A DNA stretch of 64,000 nt from Rebecca billardiae RCC1528 (taxonomy: Eukaryota > Haptophyta): contig OZ251226.1 of NCBI GenBank assembly GCA_965240325.2, positions 558,001 through 622,000 of the forward strand. Direction: 5' to 3'. This document shows, piece by piece, positions 50,367 to 60,363 of this stretch. A program made the position numbers and the translations under genes. Position 1 is the first letter of the stretch. Each line of letters starts with the position of its first letter. The notes beneath the pieces were generated by a model, which made no database searches, was not told the origin of the DNA, and worked only from the letters and a program-made list of their open reading frames with translations.

Positions 50367-51995
50367 TCAATCAGCAGGCTGAGGCTGCCGGCTCGCGTGA
50401 GGGCGGGGGCGCACGCCTGCCCCGCGCGCCGGCTCCGCGCCAGCCCCGCCGTTCGCGTGCGCAGCCCGCGCCCCGTTGGGCTCATCCGCATCCTCGCCGC
50501 ACTCGACGCACGTGTCGTCCTTGAGCGCCGCCGCCGCCGCCGCGGAGGACGCGGTGGACGCCGTGCGCGCGATCTTGACGGCCGAGGAGGGCACGACCTC
50601 GACGCGCGCGCCGCCCTTCTGGTCGCCGTCGTCGGCGCACGCCTGCAGCCCGCGCTGCAGGACGTCCTCGTCGAGCCTGTGCTCGAAGCGCGGCGCGGGC
50701 CCCGTCGCCGCGATCAGCACGAGCACCGAGTCCTCCTCCTCTTCCTCCGCGCCCGCGCCCGCGCCGTGCGCCTCGTCAAAGTGGCCGCGCACCTCGCCGT
50801 GCACGCCCTGCACGACAAACGGCGCGCCCCTGCCCTCGATGCGCAGCGTGCCCTTCAGCCGGAAGAGCTCGGGCTCGTACGCCGTGACCACGTGCTGCAG
50901 CCACCGCTGGAGCGCCTCCAGGCGCAGCTCGCCGTGCACGCGCAGGCACACGGTCTGCGCGCCAAGCGTCTGATGCCTCTGCTCTGCAGCCGCGGCCGCG
51001 GCCGCCACGTGCACGGCGCGGGCCCTGAACGCACCGATCCCGAGGAGCCGGTGGAGCGGCGCGCGCGCGGGGTGGCAGGCGACGATCTCTGCCGCGGGCG
51101 CCTCCGTCCGGATCGCGCGCTCGACCAGCGCGCGCTCGCCGCTCGGCTCGCCGCCCGGCTCGCCGCTCGGCTCGCCGCCGCCGCCGCCGCCGCCGTCGAC
51201 GAGGTCGAACTTGGAGAGCACGACGACGTCCGCAAGCGCGACCTGGCGCGCGACCTCGGGTCGCGCGCGCGCACGCGCAAAGGGGCGGCCCTCGACGGGG
51301 AGGTGGCGATGCACGTTGGTGGCGTCGACCAGCGTGACCACGCCGTCCAGCACGAAGCGCGAGCGCGCCATCTCGTGCCGGAAGAGCAGGTGCACGATGG
51401 CGGTGGGGTCGGCGAGGCCGGACGTCTCGATCAGCATGTAGTCGTACAGCGACGGGTCCACCTCCGCCATGACGAGGAGCTTGTTGAGGATGCCCTCGAG
51501 CTCCGAGCCGGGGGACTCGCCGGAGCAGCACATGCAGCCGTTCTTCATCACCACCACCTCGGCGAGCGCGCCGTCCTGCATGCGCCCGGAGATGAGCGCG
51601 TGGTCGACGGACACGGCGCCAAACTCGTTCACGACGACAGCGACGCGGTAGCCGTGGTCGGGCGAGGAGAGGATGTGGTTGAGCAGCGTGGTCTTGCCCG
51701 CGCCGAGGAAGCCGGTGATGAGCGTGACGGGGATGCGCTTCCCCTCGCCCACGCCGCCCTCGCCCTCGCCGTCGGCGTCCGCACCCGGCCTCGTCGTGCA
51801 GCCGATGAGCTGCTGCGACTTCTCGAGCACACGCCGCAGGCGCATGCGCTGCGTGAGCACGACGAGGCACTGCGAGATGACAAACGACACCACAAGGAGT
51901 GCCACCAGGCCGCCGACCCCCGCCCAGCCCAGCTCTACCACAGCCTGCGGCAGCAGCGCGGACTGCGGCGCCTGCTGCTGGCTGAGAGGCGCCAT
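50367..51995 (-). CDS. Membrane-anchored COG0523/CobW-family GTPase (ZNG1-like metal chaperone)
   Basis: A 542-residue single-exon protein of the G3E GTPase family that delivers metals (zinc, cobalt, nickel) to client enzymes. Motifs: VTLITGFLGAGKTTLLNHIL (P-loop, 90-109), VVVNEFGAVSVD, KNGCMCC (metal-binding CxCC, 154-157), IETSGLADP (Walker B region) and LSKFDLVD (guanine-specificity). The C-terminal CobW_C domain is present (RLKGTLRIEGRGAPFVVQGV), followed by a low-complexity tail with one CVEC pair. Unusually, a hydrophobic helix lies at 23-47, before the GTPase, suggesting a membrane anchor or uncleaved signal. The first in-frame ATG is 51995; the frame is open further upstream only from a TTG. 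Which metal it carries is unknown. Confidence 0.9.
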   Translation of the reverse strand: MAPLSQQQAPQSALLPQAVVELGWAGVGGLVALLVVSFVISQCLVVLTQRMRLRRVLEKSQQLIGCTTRPGADADGEGEGGVGEGKRIPVTLITGFLGAGKTTLLNHILSSPDHGYRVAVVVNEFGAVSVDHALISGRMQDGALAEVVVMKNGCMCCSGESPGSELEGILNKLLVMAEVDPSLYDYMLIETSGLADPTAIVHLLFRHEMARSRFVLDGVVTLVDATNVHRHLPVEGRPFARARARPEVARQVALADVVVLSKFDLVDGGGGGGGEPSGEPGGEPSGERALVERAIRTEAPAAEIVACHPARAPLHRLLGIGAFRARAVHVAAAAAAAEQRHQTLGAQTVCLRVHGELRLEALQRWLQHVVTAYEPELFRLKGTLRIEGRGAPFVVQGVHGEVRGHFDEAHGAGAGAEEEEEDSVLVLIAATGPAPRFEHRLDEDVLQRGLQACADDGDQKGGARVEVVPSSAVKIARTASTASSAAAAAALKDDTCVECGEDADEPNGARAAHANGGAGAEPARGAGVRPRPHASRQPQPAD

Positions 51996-53003
51996 TCGCA
52001 CAAGACGATGGCTGCGGAGTTCGTCCGGGCTCAACTCCAACTCCAAGGATGACCATCAAATACCATGCACGATGCAATACGGCCCTTGATGCAAGGGCCG
52101 TCACCATGGACGGGCTTTGAGATGAGGGAAGCGGTGCCAGCCATTGGCGCGTGGCTCGAGTCGACGGCTTCGAGCACTTGGCGTGCTGCACCTGCCGCCG
52201 AGCGCTGGCCGCGTGGCGCGCCGAAGAACACTTGACCGTGTGCGCGGGAGGGGTTGTCGTCGTCGTCGTGCCCGTGCGGTCGGTGTCGAACGTGTGCATC
52301 GTTTCGTTTCAAGAAGGAGCAGAGCAAACGTCGTAACGTCATTTTACTTGGAAATCCCTGCCGGTTCGTAAATTCTCACCATAACACGGCATTCGACTGA
52401 CTAAACAGTCATCATATTCGTTTGTGAAAAGTTTGTCGCGTATTCATTGGCGAAAAGTTTGGAGAAGGAGGTGGGTAACAGTATCATATTGATGCAGGTA
52501 GGGAGATGGTCCTGATTGAAGCGAACGGGCATCCGCTTGCAATTAGGTGCATCTTTGAGTAAAGAAACGGCATTTGGAGGGGGTAAATACTATTCCAAGA
52601 ACAATCTGTCCCGATCTCGACGACGCAAGGCTGATGAGATCGCGTCAAAAGATGAATAAAGATCCCGTCCGGCCGCCCGCGCGTTGTTTTCGATGCCTGC
52701 CCCTCCGCGACGTGCCGTTCTGGGCGCAGGCAACTCCGTCGCGCTGCTTTGTGGCGCGTCCGCCCGTTGCTTTCGCTCGGCCCGCGCTGGCGAAACGGCG
52801 CCAAGGTTCGCACGCACTCGCCCGCTCACCTGGAACGGCACGCCGACTCCCGTCTCTTGATGACGAGGTGCGCACGGGCACACGAGGCCTCGCACGCGGA
52901 CCAGGGCCGCTGCTACCTGCCGGCGTCCCCGCCGCACGCAATCGGCATTCGCCCGAGTGCGCGCGTTCCGCGCGCGTCTCTCGCCGGCGCGCAGGCATCG
53001 GCG
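51996..53003. other. Divergent intergenic region
   Basis: About 1 kb upstream of the divergent GTPase and alarmone hydrolase genes. An in-frame extension upstream of 53004 has no targeting or family features, so I leave it out. Nothing else recognised. Confidence 0.45.
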
Positions 53004-53957
53004 ATGGCCATGCCCGCTCGTCGCGCCTTCTTCGCGGCCGTCTTCGCGCTCCTCTGCACATGCCCAACGGGCCACATCCGGCGATGGTCGCCAACACTCT
53101 CTGGGCGCCGCGTCGCGTCGCCGTCGGCGCGGCCGACGATCACGCGGGCTGGCGGGACTAGCGGCGCGGAGGGCGGACGCACAACGTACGCCAACGAGTA
53201 CGCCCACCGGCTCGCGCACGCCACCGCCTACCTGAAACCGCACATCACGCAAATCGCGAGCGCGCTGCGGTTTGCCGTCGAGGCGCACGACGGCCAGAAG
53301 CGGCAAAGCGGCGAGCCGTTCGTCACGCACCCGATCGAGGTCGCGTTGATACTTGCGTCCCTCAAAATGGACGCGGCGACGGTGATCGCTGGCCTGCTCC
53401 ACGACACGGTGGAGGACTGCGACCACGTGACGCTGGACGAGCTCCGCGCCAAGTTTGGCGTCGAGGTCGCGCGGATTGTCGAGGGCGAGACAAAGGTGTC
53501 CAAGCTGCACACCACGGGGAACAAAAAGTTCGATCAGCGGATGAACACGCGCGCCATGCTGCTCGCAATGGCCGAGGACTGGCGCATCATCGTCGTCAAG
53601 CTCGCCGACAGGCTGCACAACATGCGCACCATTCAGCACATGCCGGTGCACAAGCAGCGCCGGATTGCCGCGGAGACGCTCGACGTCTTCGTGCCGCTCG
53701 CGCGCACGCTTGGCATCAAGCCGCTCGAGGACGAGCTGCGGCAGCTGAGCCTATCCGCCTTCGCCTACGTCGTCGACGTCTCGCTCGCCCACCGCGACGC
53801 CCGCGGCGCGCAGAAGAGCGCGCTCGAGCAGCTGCTCGAGGAGGACTATGTCCTGCGCACGCGCCGCGTCGGCGACCGGCTGCAACAACACCGCGTCGCA
53901 TGGAACGCGCACTCGCTCGCCTGCCTGCCGAGCACGAGCATGCTCCCGGCCTTCTGA
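53004..53957 (+). CDS. RelA/SpoT homolog, HD (ppGpp hydrolase) domain only, with signal-peptide-like leader
   Basis: A 317-residue protein. Residues about 62-260 form an RSH HD-type hydrolase domain: RFAVEAHDGQKRQSGEPFVTHP (metal His residues), LLHDTVEDC (133-138, HD plus catalytic ED), KVSKL, and KLADRLHNMRT. These residues fit an active (p)ppGpp hydrolase. The (p)ppGpp synthetase domain of bifunctional RSH proteins is absent before the stop. The N-terminus is MAMPARRAFFAAVFALLCTC, a hydrophobic signal-peptide-like leader followed by a Ser/Arg/Thr-rich stretch, the bipartite pattern used to reach complex plastids. Further exons beyond 53957 cannot be excluded. The start at 53004 gives this leader. 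Confidence 0.85.
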   Translation: MAMPARRAFFAAVFALLCTCPTGHIRRWSPTLSGRRVASPSARPTITRAGGTSGAEGGRTTYANEYAHRLAHATAYLKPHITQIASALRFAVEAHDGQKRQSGEPFVTHPIEVALILASLKMDAATVIAGLLHDTVEDCDHVTLDELRAKFGVEVARIVEGETKVSKLHTTGNKKFDQRMNTRAMLLAMAEDWRIIVVKLADRLHNMRTIQHMPVHKQRRIAAETLDVFVPLARTLGIKPLEDELRQLSLSAFAYVVDVSLAHRDARGAQKSALEQLLEEDYVLRTRRVGDRLQQHRVAWNAHSLACLPSTSMLPAF

Positions 53958-55617
53958 AACTACGCCTCCGGCCGCTGCCGCGCACGCCGCCGCCGCGCCG
54001 CACGCACCCGCGTGTGGCACGGGGTGGCGCCGTCGCGCCGCACCGCGCCGCGCAGCCGCGAGCAAGCCGCATCCCGTGGCTTGCCGCAGCTGCGGTCCGA
54101 CCCCCGCCTTTCTGTTGTCCAAGCCACCCGCTTGTCTGCACTGCATCAGCAACCACCTCGTGCCGCACTGCATCTTCTCCTCTCGGCACCACCCGCGTGC
54201 CGTTCCGTGCCTCCAGTCCGTTGCCGACATTGCCCAATGAGAGTGCCACCGTTCCTCCCGGACGAGCCTGGCCGTTTTGAGACGGTCAGCCAGCTCGCCG
54301 GGCCGCGCTCGGCGCAGGTCGCGCAGCCCACATCCCGCATCCGCCATGAGCCATGATGTCGTCATTCCATGCTGTCTAGCCACCACGATCCGGACGTCGT
54401 AGCAGTTGCGGGCCAGTCGAACGGCGGAGTTACGAGCGGTGCCGGCCGGTGGTCGCCGGCCGCGCCCGTCGCCGCGGCGCCCCCGGGCCCCCGGGCGCGG
54501 CGGGCCGGCGGCTCACGAGTCAGTCGAGTCACGGGCCCCTCCGCCGTCGGCGGCGAGACTCTGGAGTCTGATGGTGCCGTCTTGACGCCTGCCCACTGTT
54601 CATGACTGCGTCTGGAATCTTCGCGTCGCGACCCGCGAATAGAAAATCATCAGCCAAAAGGCAAAAGCCCAGCCGGGCAGCATCAAAATGATGAATAAAA
54701 AGGTACTACGTATTTATTTGCTGTGCGTTTAGCCCGCGCGCGTCCGAGTCACCGTTGGACAGCCTTGATTCGACGGGCCTCCCCTGATCCCTCCGCCTCC
54801 GGGGACGGTCCGGCTCCGCCCTCGCCGGGCTCTTCTGACTAGTCTGGCACTGTTCATTCAGTGTTCTGTTCCCTGGGGCTGGGTCACCGCGAGGCCCGCA
54901 GCCGGTGGTTCAAGTCCATGAAGTCCAACCGCAACGGCCAACGGAAGCCGCATCGGCCTGCGAAGGCCCATTTATTTATATATATACGATTTAGGCGGGC
55001 CCTGGATTTGGAAGGCGGGCGGCGGCGGCCGGCACCGAGTCCGAGACCGATGAGCAGTGGCATATATATAATCTGGTCTCTCAGACTCAGCGACTCTTAC
55101 TGGCCCTGGGACGCCTCGGGGCGTGCCCACAGCCCCAGGCCCCGCCACGGCCGCACGGGCCGACAGTCGTCAGTCGTCAGTCGACGCGGGCCGCGTCGGC
55201 GGTCGGACGCGGTACGGGCACGGTCGCCGGCCCGCGCGAGTCGCCGTCCGAGGCCCGAGCCCGCCAGGGCTGCGCTGTGAACGGTCCGAGAAGTGAAGAG
55301 TGACAAGTGACAGTGTAGTGATGACAGTGTGAATTGACAGTCGGTCTCGGTGACTGTGTGTGACTGTCACTGTGCCAGTGTGAGTCAAGTATACTAATCG
55401 GCTGTGAGCCCGTTATACTACAGTAAATAGTAATGCCATTCAGCCGCACAGTACGGGTCGGGCGTCGGCTGTCGCCGTTTGGCCCGTGCCGTACAGGCGG
55501 CGTACAGGGTCAGGGAGGGAGAACCGAGAAGCCAGTCTGGCTCATCACTTCATCATTCATGCCTCATGGACATGGACTCGGACCGACGGACTGTCGCCGC
55601 CAACAATCACACCCATC
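53958..55617. other. Intergenic region
   Basis: No gene recognised. 55270-55390 is rich in GTGACAGT-like words; an AT-rich run lies near 54964-54980. Confidence 0.45.
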
Positions 55618-57610
55618 TCAAGGCAGGATGTCTGCAACGGACTCGATGTGGTCAAAGCCGTCTTCGTTGATGCGCGAGTCCTCAAGGCTCTGGTCAAATG
55701 ACTTGTCGTGGTTCTACTGGCGATTGCATGGCGTTCCGCGCGAAGGCGTGCGCACGGACGCGTAAGCTGCGCATCCCGTCGCGCGCAGACCGAGGGGGTG
55801 GGCGCTCGGCTTCGCGGCAGGCGTGCGCTACGCACCCACTTCCCGTCGGACTTATCCGACTCGGCCTCAAAGTCGTCCGCGTCCGAGTGGTACGAGTCGG
55901 CCTCGAGCGACTCGATCTCCTCCGCGATGTCGTCCTCCAGCACGAGATCGTCGTCGTCATGAGCGGCAGGCGCGGGCGGCGGCTGCGGAGGCGCGAAAGG
56001 TGAGTGCGGGCCGGGGCGCGCAGGTCAGGGTTGGGGCTGTGGCGGTGGCGCGGGCGACGCGAGGGCGGGCGCGTATTGGCGTGCAGCGGGGCGTGGGCTG
56101 GCGCTCACCTTGGCCTCCTGTTCTCTGGGCGGCACGGTCGGCGCGGCGGCAGGCGCAGCTGCTGGCTTGGCGCTCGCTGCGTCGTGCTGCTGCGCCGGCC
56201 GCGGCGGCGGCGGCGGCGGGCTCTCGGCTTGCATCTCACGCAGCTTGCGCTCGATGGCACGCAGCCGCTGCATGTCCTCCTCGTTGCCGTCGTCCGGAGA
56301 CTCGCCGGGCAGGAGGATCTTCTTCTCCGCCGCCGGCTGCAGGGCCGACCCGCCCAGGCCGCCCTCCGGCTGTGGCGCGCTCGCGTGGCCCGGGCCGCCA
56401 AGTGGCGGCAGCCCTGCAAGGCTGGACATGGCCGAGCCGCCGCGCTTGCCGCCGAGCGGCGGGAGAGCACCGAGGAGCGAGCGCTCTGAGCCGGAGTCGC
56501 CCTTGCTGTCTGGCGTGCCGAGGAACGGATCTTCGCCCTTGCTCGAGCCAGCGTCCGGGTCCAGTGTGCCGGGCGAGTGCCGCCTTCCGGCGGCGCCGCC
56601 GTCTGGTGTGGTGCCCGAAGGTGAGCCGCTGCCGCTGCCCGCGGCAGCACTCAGGATGTCGAGCGCATCCTGTGGCCGCTCGCTGCGAGCCTTCGACTCG
56701 ACAGGCCGGAGGGAGCCCAGCCGCGCGGCGGAGGTCGGTGGTGCCAACGAAGGGACCGGCGGCTCGAGCTCGGCCGGGCCCGACGGTATCCCCGACGAAG
56801 CCGCCGGGCGCGCCGACAGCGGCTCGTCCGCCAGCGCGGCGGCGCCGCCGCCCAGCGGCTTGGGCGTGGCCGGTGCGAGCACACGCGCGGGCGGGAGCGG
56901 CGCGCTCGACGCGGCCGCGGCAGTCGGCGCCGCCGGCTCGGATGTGGATGGCCGCTCGCCGAGCGGTGAACGCTCGCCGAGGGGCTTGCCGCCCATCGGC
57001 TTTGGGGGCGGCGGGTCTGCGCTGCCGCTGGAGGCGAGCGTGGGCAGCGGTGCGGACGAACTGGGCGGCGGAGGCGGCGCGGCGGACGGCTCCGCCGCGC
57101 GCGTTGCGACCGACGGTGCGGCGTGGGCGCGCGCGCGCACGAGATCGTAGATGAGGGGCATCGCGCGCTCCCCGGCCGAGCCGGCGACGTCGAGCTTCAG
57201 CTTGCTCGCCAGGTCCTCGCGAGGCTCTGCGTCCGCTGCAAGGTTCGCCTCAGGTGTGAGCACGGCCGCCGTGTAGTCCAGCCCGCAGGCGACGAGGAAC
57301 TCGCGGACGAGCTCGAGCGCGAGGCGTCCATCAGCAGTGCGCTTCAGCTCCCGGAGCGTCGCAGGCTCTGCTGACGTCTCTGACCTCTCCTCCTGGATCG
57401 CCGAGAAGACGCTCGAGCGCAGCTCTGCGCGGATCTTGCCGAGCACTCCTGCGCACGGATGGCCGCGGGAGCCGGTGAGGGGGCGGGTGAGCCTTGGCAA
57501 AGTACACTGTTCCGCGTCCCGCCCCGCCTCGCGCGCGCACCGCGCGTCTCCAGTGTCCTTTGCACGATCCCCTTGAGCTCATCCAAGCTCTGGGAAGTAA
57601 TGCCCGCCAT
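55618..57610 (-). CDS. FOP/CEP43 (FGFR1OP)-like centrosomal/basal-body protein (4 exons)
   Basis: Predicted exons 57610-57541, 57448-56109, 55982-55836 and 55689-55618 (542 aa). Splicing of exon 1 to 2 creates LETRGVLGKIRAELRSSVF (residues 20-38), the hallmark of the FOP N-terminal dimerisation domain. A LisH-like helix follows (LVREFLVACGLDYTAAVL). The middle is a long disordered Pro/Ser/Ala region. The C-terminal exons read DDDDLVLEDDIAEEIESLE and finally SLEDSRINEDGFDHIESVA, like the acidic end of animal FOP. FOP sits at centriolar satellites and distal centrioles and is required for ciliogenesis, so its presence supports a flagellated cell. Donors are GTGCGC, GTGAGC and GTGCGT. The tiny first exon is needed for the family signature. 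Confidence 0.85.
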
Positions 57611-57696
57611 GGTGGGACGGCGGTTTGAATTTGAAAATGCGCTTTTCGTCGAGGAAAAAGTGTATTAAAAGTCGGCCCTTTGATGCTTTATGAATA

Positions 57697-59743
57697 TTAC
57701 CGATTTCGGGCAACCGAAATCGGCAAACAAAAGAAAACGGAAAAGTGAAAACCGATATCGAAAACGAAAACGATTTCGAGAAAACGAAAACGATTTCTCG
57801 AAAACGAAAACGATTTCGTTTTCGTTTTCTCGAAAACGAAAACGATTTCGAGAAAACGAAAACGTTTTCGAGAAAACGAAAACGTTTTCGACGAAAACGA
57901 TTTCGAGAAAACGAAAACGATTTCGAGAAAACGAAAACGATTTCGAGAAATCGTTTTCGTCTTCTTTCTCGAAATCGAAATCGCTTTCCGAGACGCTGTC
58001 GACGGAGGTTCGGTGCCGCGATGATCCGCCGATCTGAGAGCGATCTCGCGCTTTTGGCGGCGGATGGCGGTCTTCTGCTCCGACGTGGACCACGTCGCGC
58101 GCGTGGCGGCACTCGCCCCGTCACGATCGCGCTCGGGCTCGTTGCGGCTTGCTGGGCACCGGCACTGATACACGTAGCGCCCGTCTCCGCCCTCAGCTGA
58201 CCTCCGCGCGCCTTCCGCCGCCGCCGCCGCGTGCGCGATCGACCTGTACCGCACAGCTTGCGGAGCGGTGCGACTGTCCGTCACCGAACGCGCGCAGCTA
58301 GAGTGGCACTGCTTGAGCGGGACGCCCGTCGCGGGGTCTGCCCTCGCCATCGCTACCCCAGTATGTCCTCCGACGCCGTGTGCGCCCGCGTGTGCGCCGC
58401 CTCCTGGCCACGGGCAGCAGCGCACAGACGGACGGCGCGCCACTTCACGCGACTGCCGCGCCATCCAAGGCGACGCGCGCGGGTTGGGCGCGGGTTGGGA
58501 GGCCAGGTCGCCAACGTGCGGTGTCTGCAGCCTGCAGTCTCGTCTATATGCATCGAGCAGTACTACTAGTGAGCCGCGTGCCGTCCCGGAAGGTCACTGA
58601 GCTCGCTGCCTCAGGGACCTGCCATCTCGAGTGGGGTCGGCTCGTCTCACTTACCTTCAACTGTTTCTGCGCTCACCGATGGCCGTGTGTCCGAGCGAAT
58701 GTGCTGACTCAGAGTGCCGTGTGCTGCAGGGCGACGCGTGAACTAGACATGCATGGCTCTCGGGCGAGGAGCACGACCTGGCCTCCCAACCCGCGCGCGT
58801 CGCCTTGGATGGCGCGGCAGTCGCGTGAAGTGGCGCGCCGTCCGTCTGTGCGCTGCTGCCCGTGGCCAGGAGGCGGCGCACACGCGGGCGCACACGGCGT
58901 CGGAGGACATACTGGGGTAGCGATGGCGAGGGCAGACCCCGCGACGGGCGTCCCGCTCAAGCAGTGCCACTCTAGCTGCGCGCGTTCGGTGACGGACAGT
59001 CGCACCGCTCCGCAAGCTGTGCGGTACAGGTCGATCGCGCACGCGGCGGCGGCGGCGGAAGGCGCGCGGAGGTCAGCTGAGGGCGGAGACGGGCGCTACG
59101 TGTATCAGCGCCGGTGCCCAGCAAGCCGCAACGAGCCCGAGCGCGATCGTGACGGGGCGAGTGCCGCCACGCGCGCGACGTGGTCCACGTCGGAGCAGAA
59201 GACCGCCATCCGCCGCCAAAAGCGCGAGATCGCTCTCAGATCGGCGGATCATCGCGGCACCGAACCTCCGTCGACAGCGTCTCGGAAAGCGATTTCGATT
59301 TCGAGAAAGAAGACGAAAACGATTTCTCGAAATCGTTTTCGTTTTCTCGAAATCGTTTTCGTCGACGCCAGACGGTGCGTCGAGCTTCCGCTCGGCGATG
59401 GAGTGATGGGCGACTATGAGGGGGGGGACGACGGCGAGGAGCGCTGATCCTGGTGTTTGTCTCTGCTGCTCGATCTGCTGCTACAGCTTGCTGACTCTGA
59501 CGCCTGCCCGTTGCATACCACGTCGTTAATAGTTTTCTCGAAATCGTTTTCGTTTTCTCGAAAACGTTTTCGTTTTCTCGAAAACGTTTTCGTTTTCTCG
59601 AAATCGTTTTCGTTTTCGTTTTCGTTTTCGAGAAAACGAAAACGATTTCAAGAAAACGAAAACGATTTCGAGAAAGAAAACGTTTTCGTTTTCGATTTCT
59701 GGAAATCATTTGTGGCACGATTTCGGTTGCCCGAAATCGGTAA
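57697..59743. mobile_element. 2.0-kb fold-back element with long inverted arms and TTTTCG arrays
   Basis: A 26-bp perfect terminal inverted repeat begins TTACCGATTTCGGG at 57697 and ends at 59743, flanked on both sides by TA (57695-57696 and 59744-59745), a possible TA target-site duplication. Inward, the arms (57697-58510 and 58777-59743) contain arrays of TTTTCG/CGAAAA words (57752-57980; 59320-59363; 59531-59700) and about 500 bp of near-perfect inverted complement around a 266-bp centre. The left arm has one extra 11-bp unit (CGCGGGTTGGG); the right arm is split by an insertion at about 59364-59530. No intact transposase is visible, so it is probably non-autonomous. Apparent reading frames in the arms mirror each other and are rejected. 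Confidence 0.7.
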
Positions 59744-60363
59744 TAAACAGGGGCGTTGCGCTAGCTGGACAAACGCCTTCCGGTCTTTTCAGATCTGCGC
59801 TTTTCAAAACGAAATGTTCTGCGCTCTGTCCAACGGCAAAGCGCGGCGGATGGCGGCTTCGCCGCCGCATGGGCGGGCGATGGCGTTGCCCGCAGAAGAC
59901 GTGCGTCACAGGCAAGGAAGCGGGCAGATGGCGCGTCGCACGCGTCGTGGAAGTCGGTCGCGACGCTCGCCGGCCTCAGCGCGCGCGGCGAAGCCACGTC
60001 CATGGGCGCCCAGCGTGCAGGCGGCACGGCCACGCCGCTCGGCCGCAGCGACCGGCCTCGCACGCGTCCTTGCCGCGCGAAAGGGCATCCCAGCTGCGGT
60101 CATTCGACTTGTGCGTCAGGAGCAGTGTGCCAGCTAGCCGACGCGCACGCGCCGCGAGCTGCACGGCGTGCGCAAACGTAGCCCGCCGAGCGTGCGCCGA
60201 TGCGGCACAGCGGGAGAGGGCCCCGATCCGAAGGCGACTCTCGTCAGAGGCCCTCCGTAGCTTCGTGATCTACGAAAGCTAGCGTCCTCGCGTTTGTCCA
60301 GCTGGCGCAACGCTCCGGAGCCAAAATCGCCAAAATAATCGGAAAATCCCATCACAAACAAAG
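59744..60363. other. Intergenic region
   Basis: Between the fold-back element and the MYND gene; GC-rich frames only, no gene supported. Confidence 0.5.

Noticed and set aside
50397-52052. 551-residue plus-strand frame
   Set aside because: Antisense to the COG0523 GTPase.
52590-53651. 353-residue minus-strand frame
   Set aside because: Antisense to the alarmone hydrolase; Arg-rich with no domain.
54840-54960. Possible tRNA (a GGTTCAAGTCC-like loop)
   Set aside because: No matching acceptor stem or anticodon stem could be built around it; no tRNA or rRNA gene was found by eye in the window.
57697-59447. Two similar reading frames (255 and 355 residues) on opposite strands
   Set aside because: They are mirror images created by the inverted arms of the fold-back element, and they run into simple TTTTCG repeats.
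57752-59700. Repeat arrays considered as a CRISPR array or telomere
   Set aside because: There are no regular spacers, the words occur on both strands in inverted order, and the locus lies inside a transposon-like structure.
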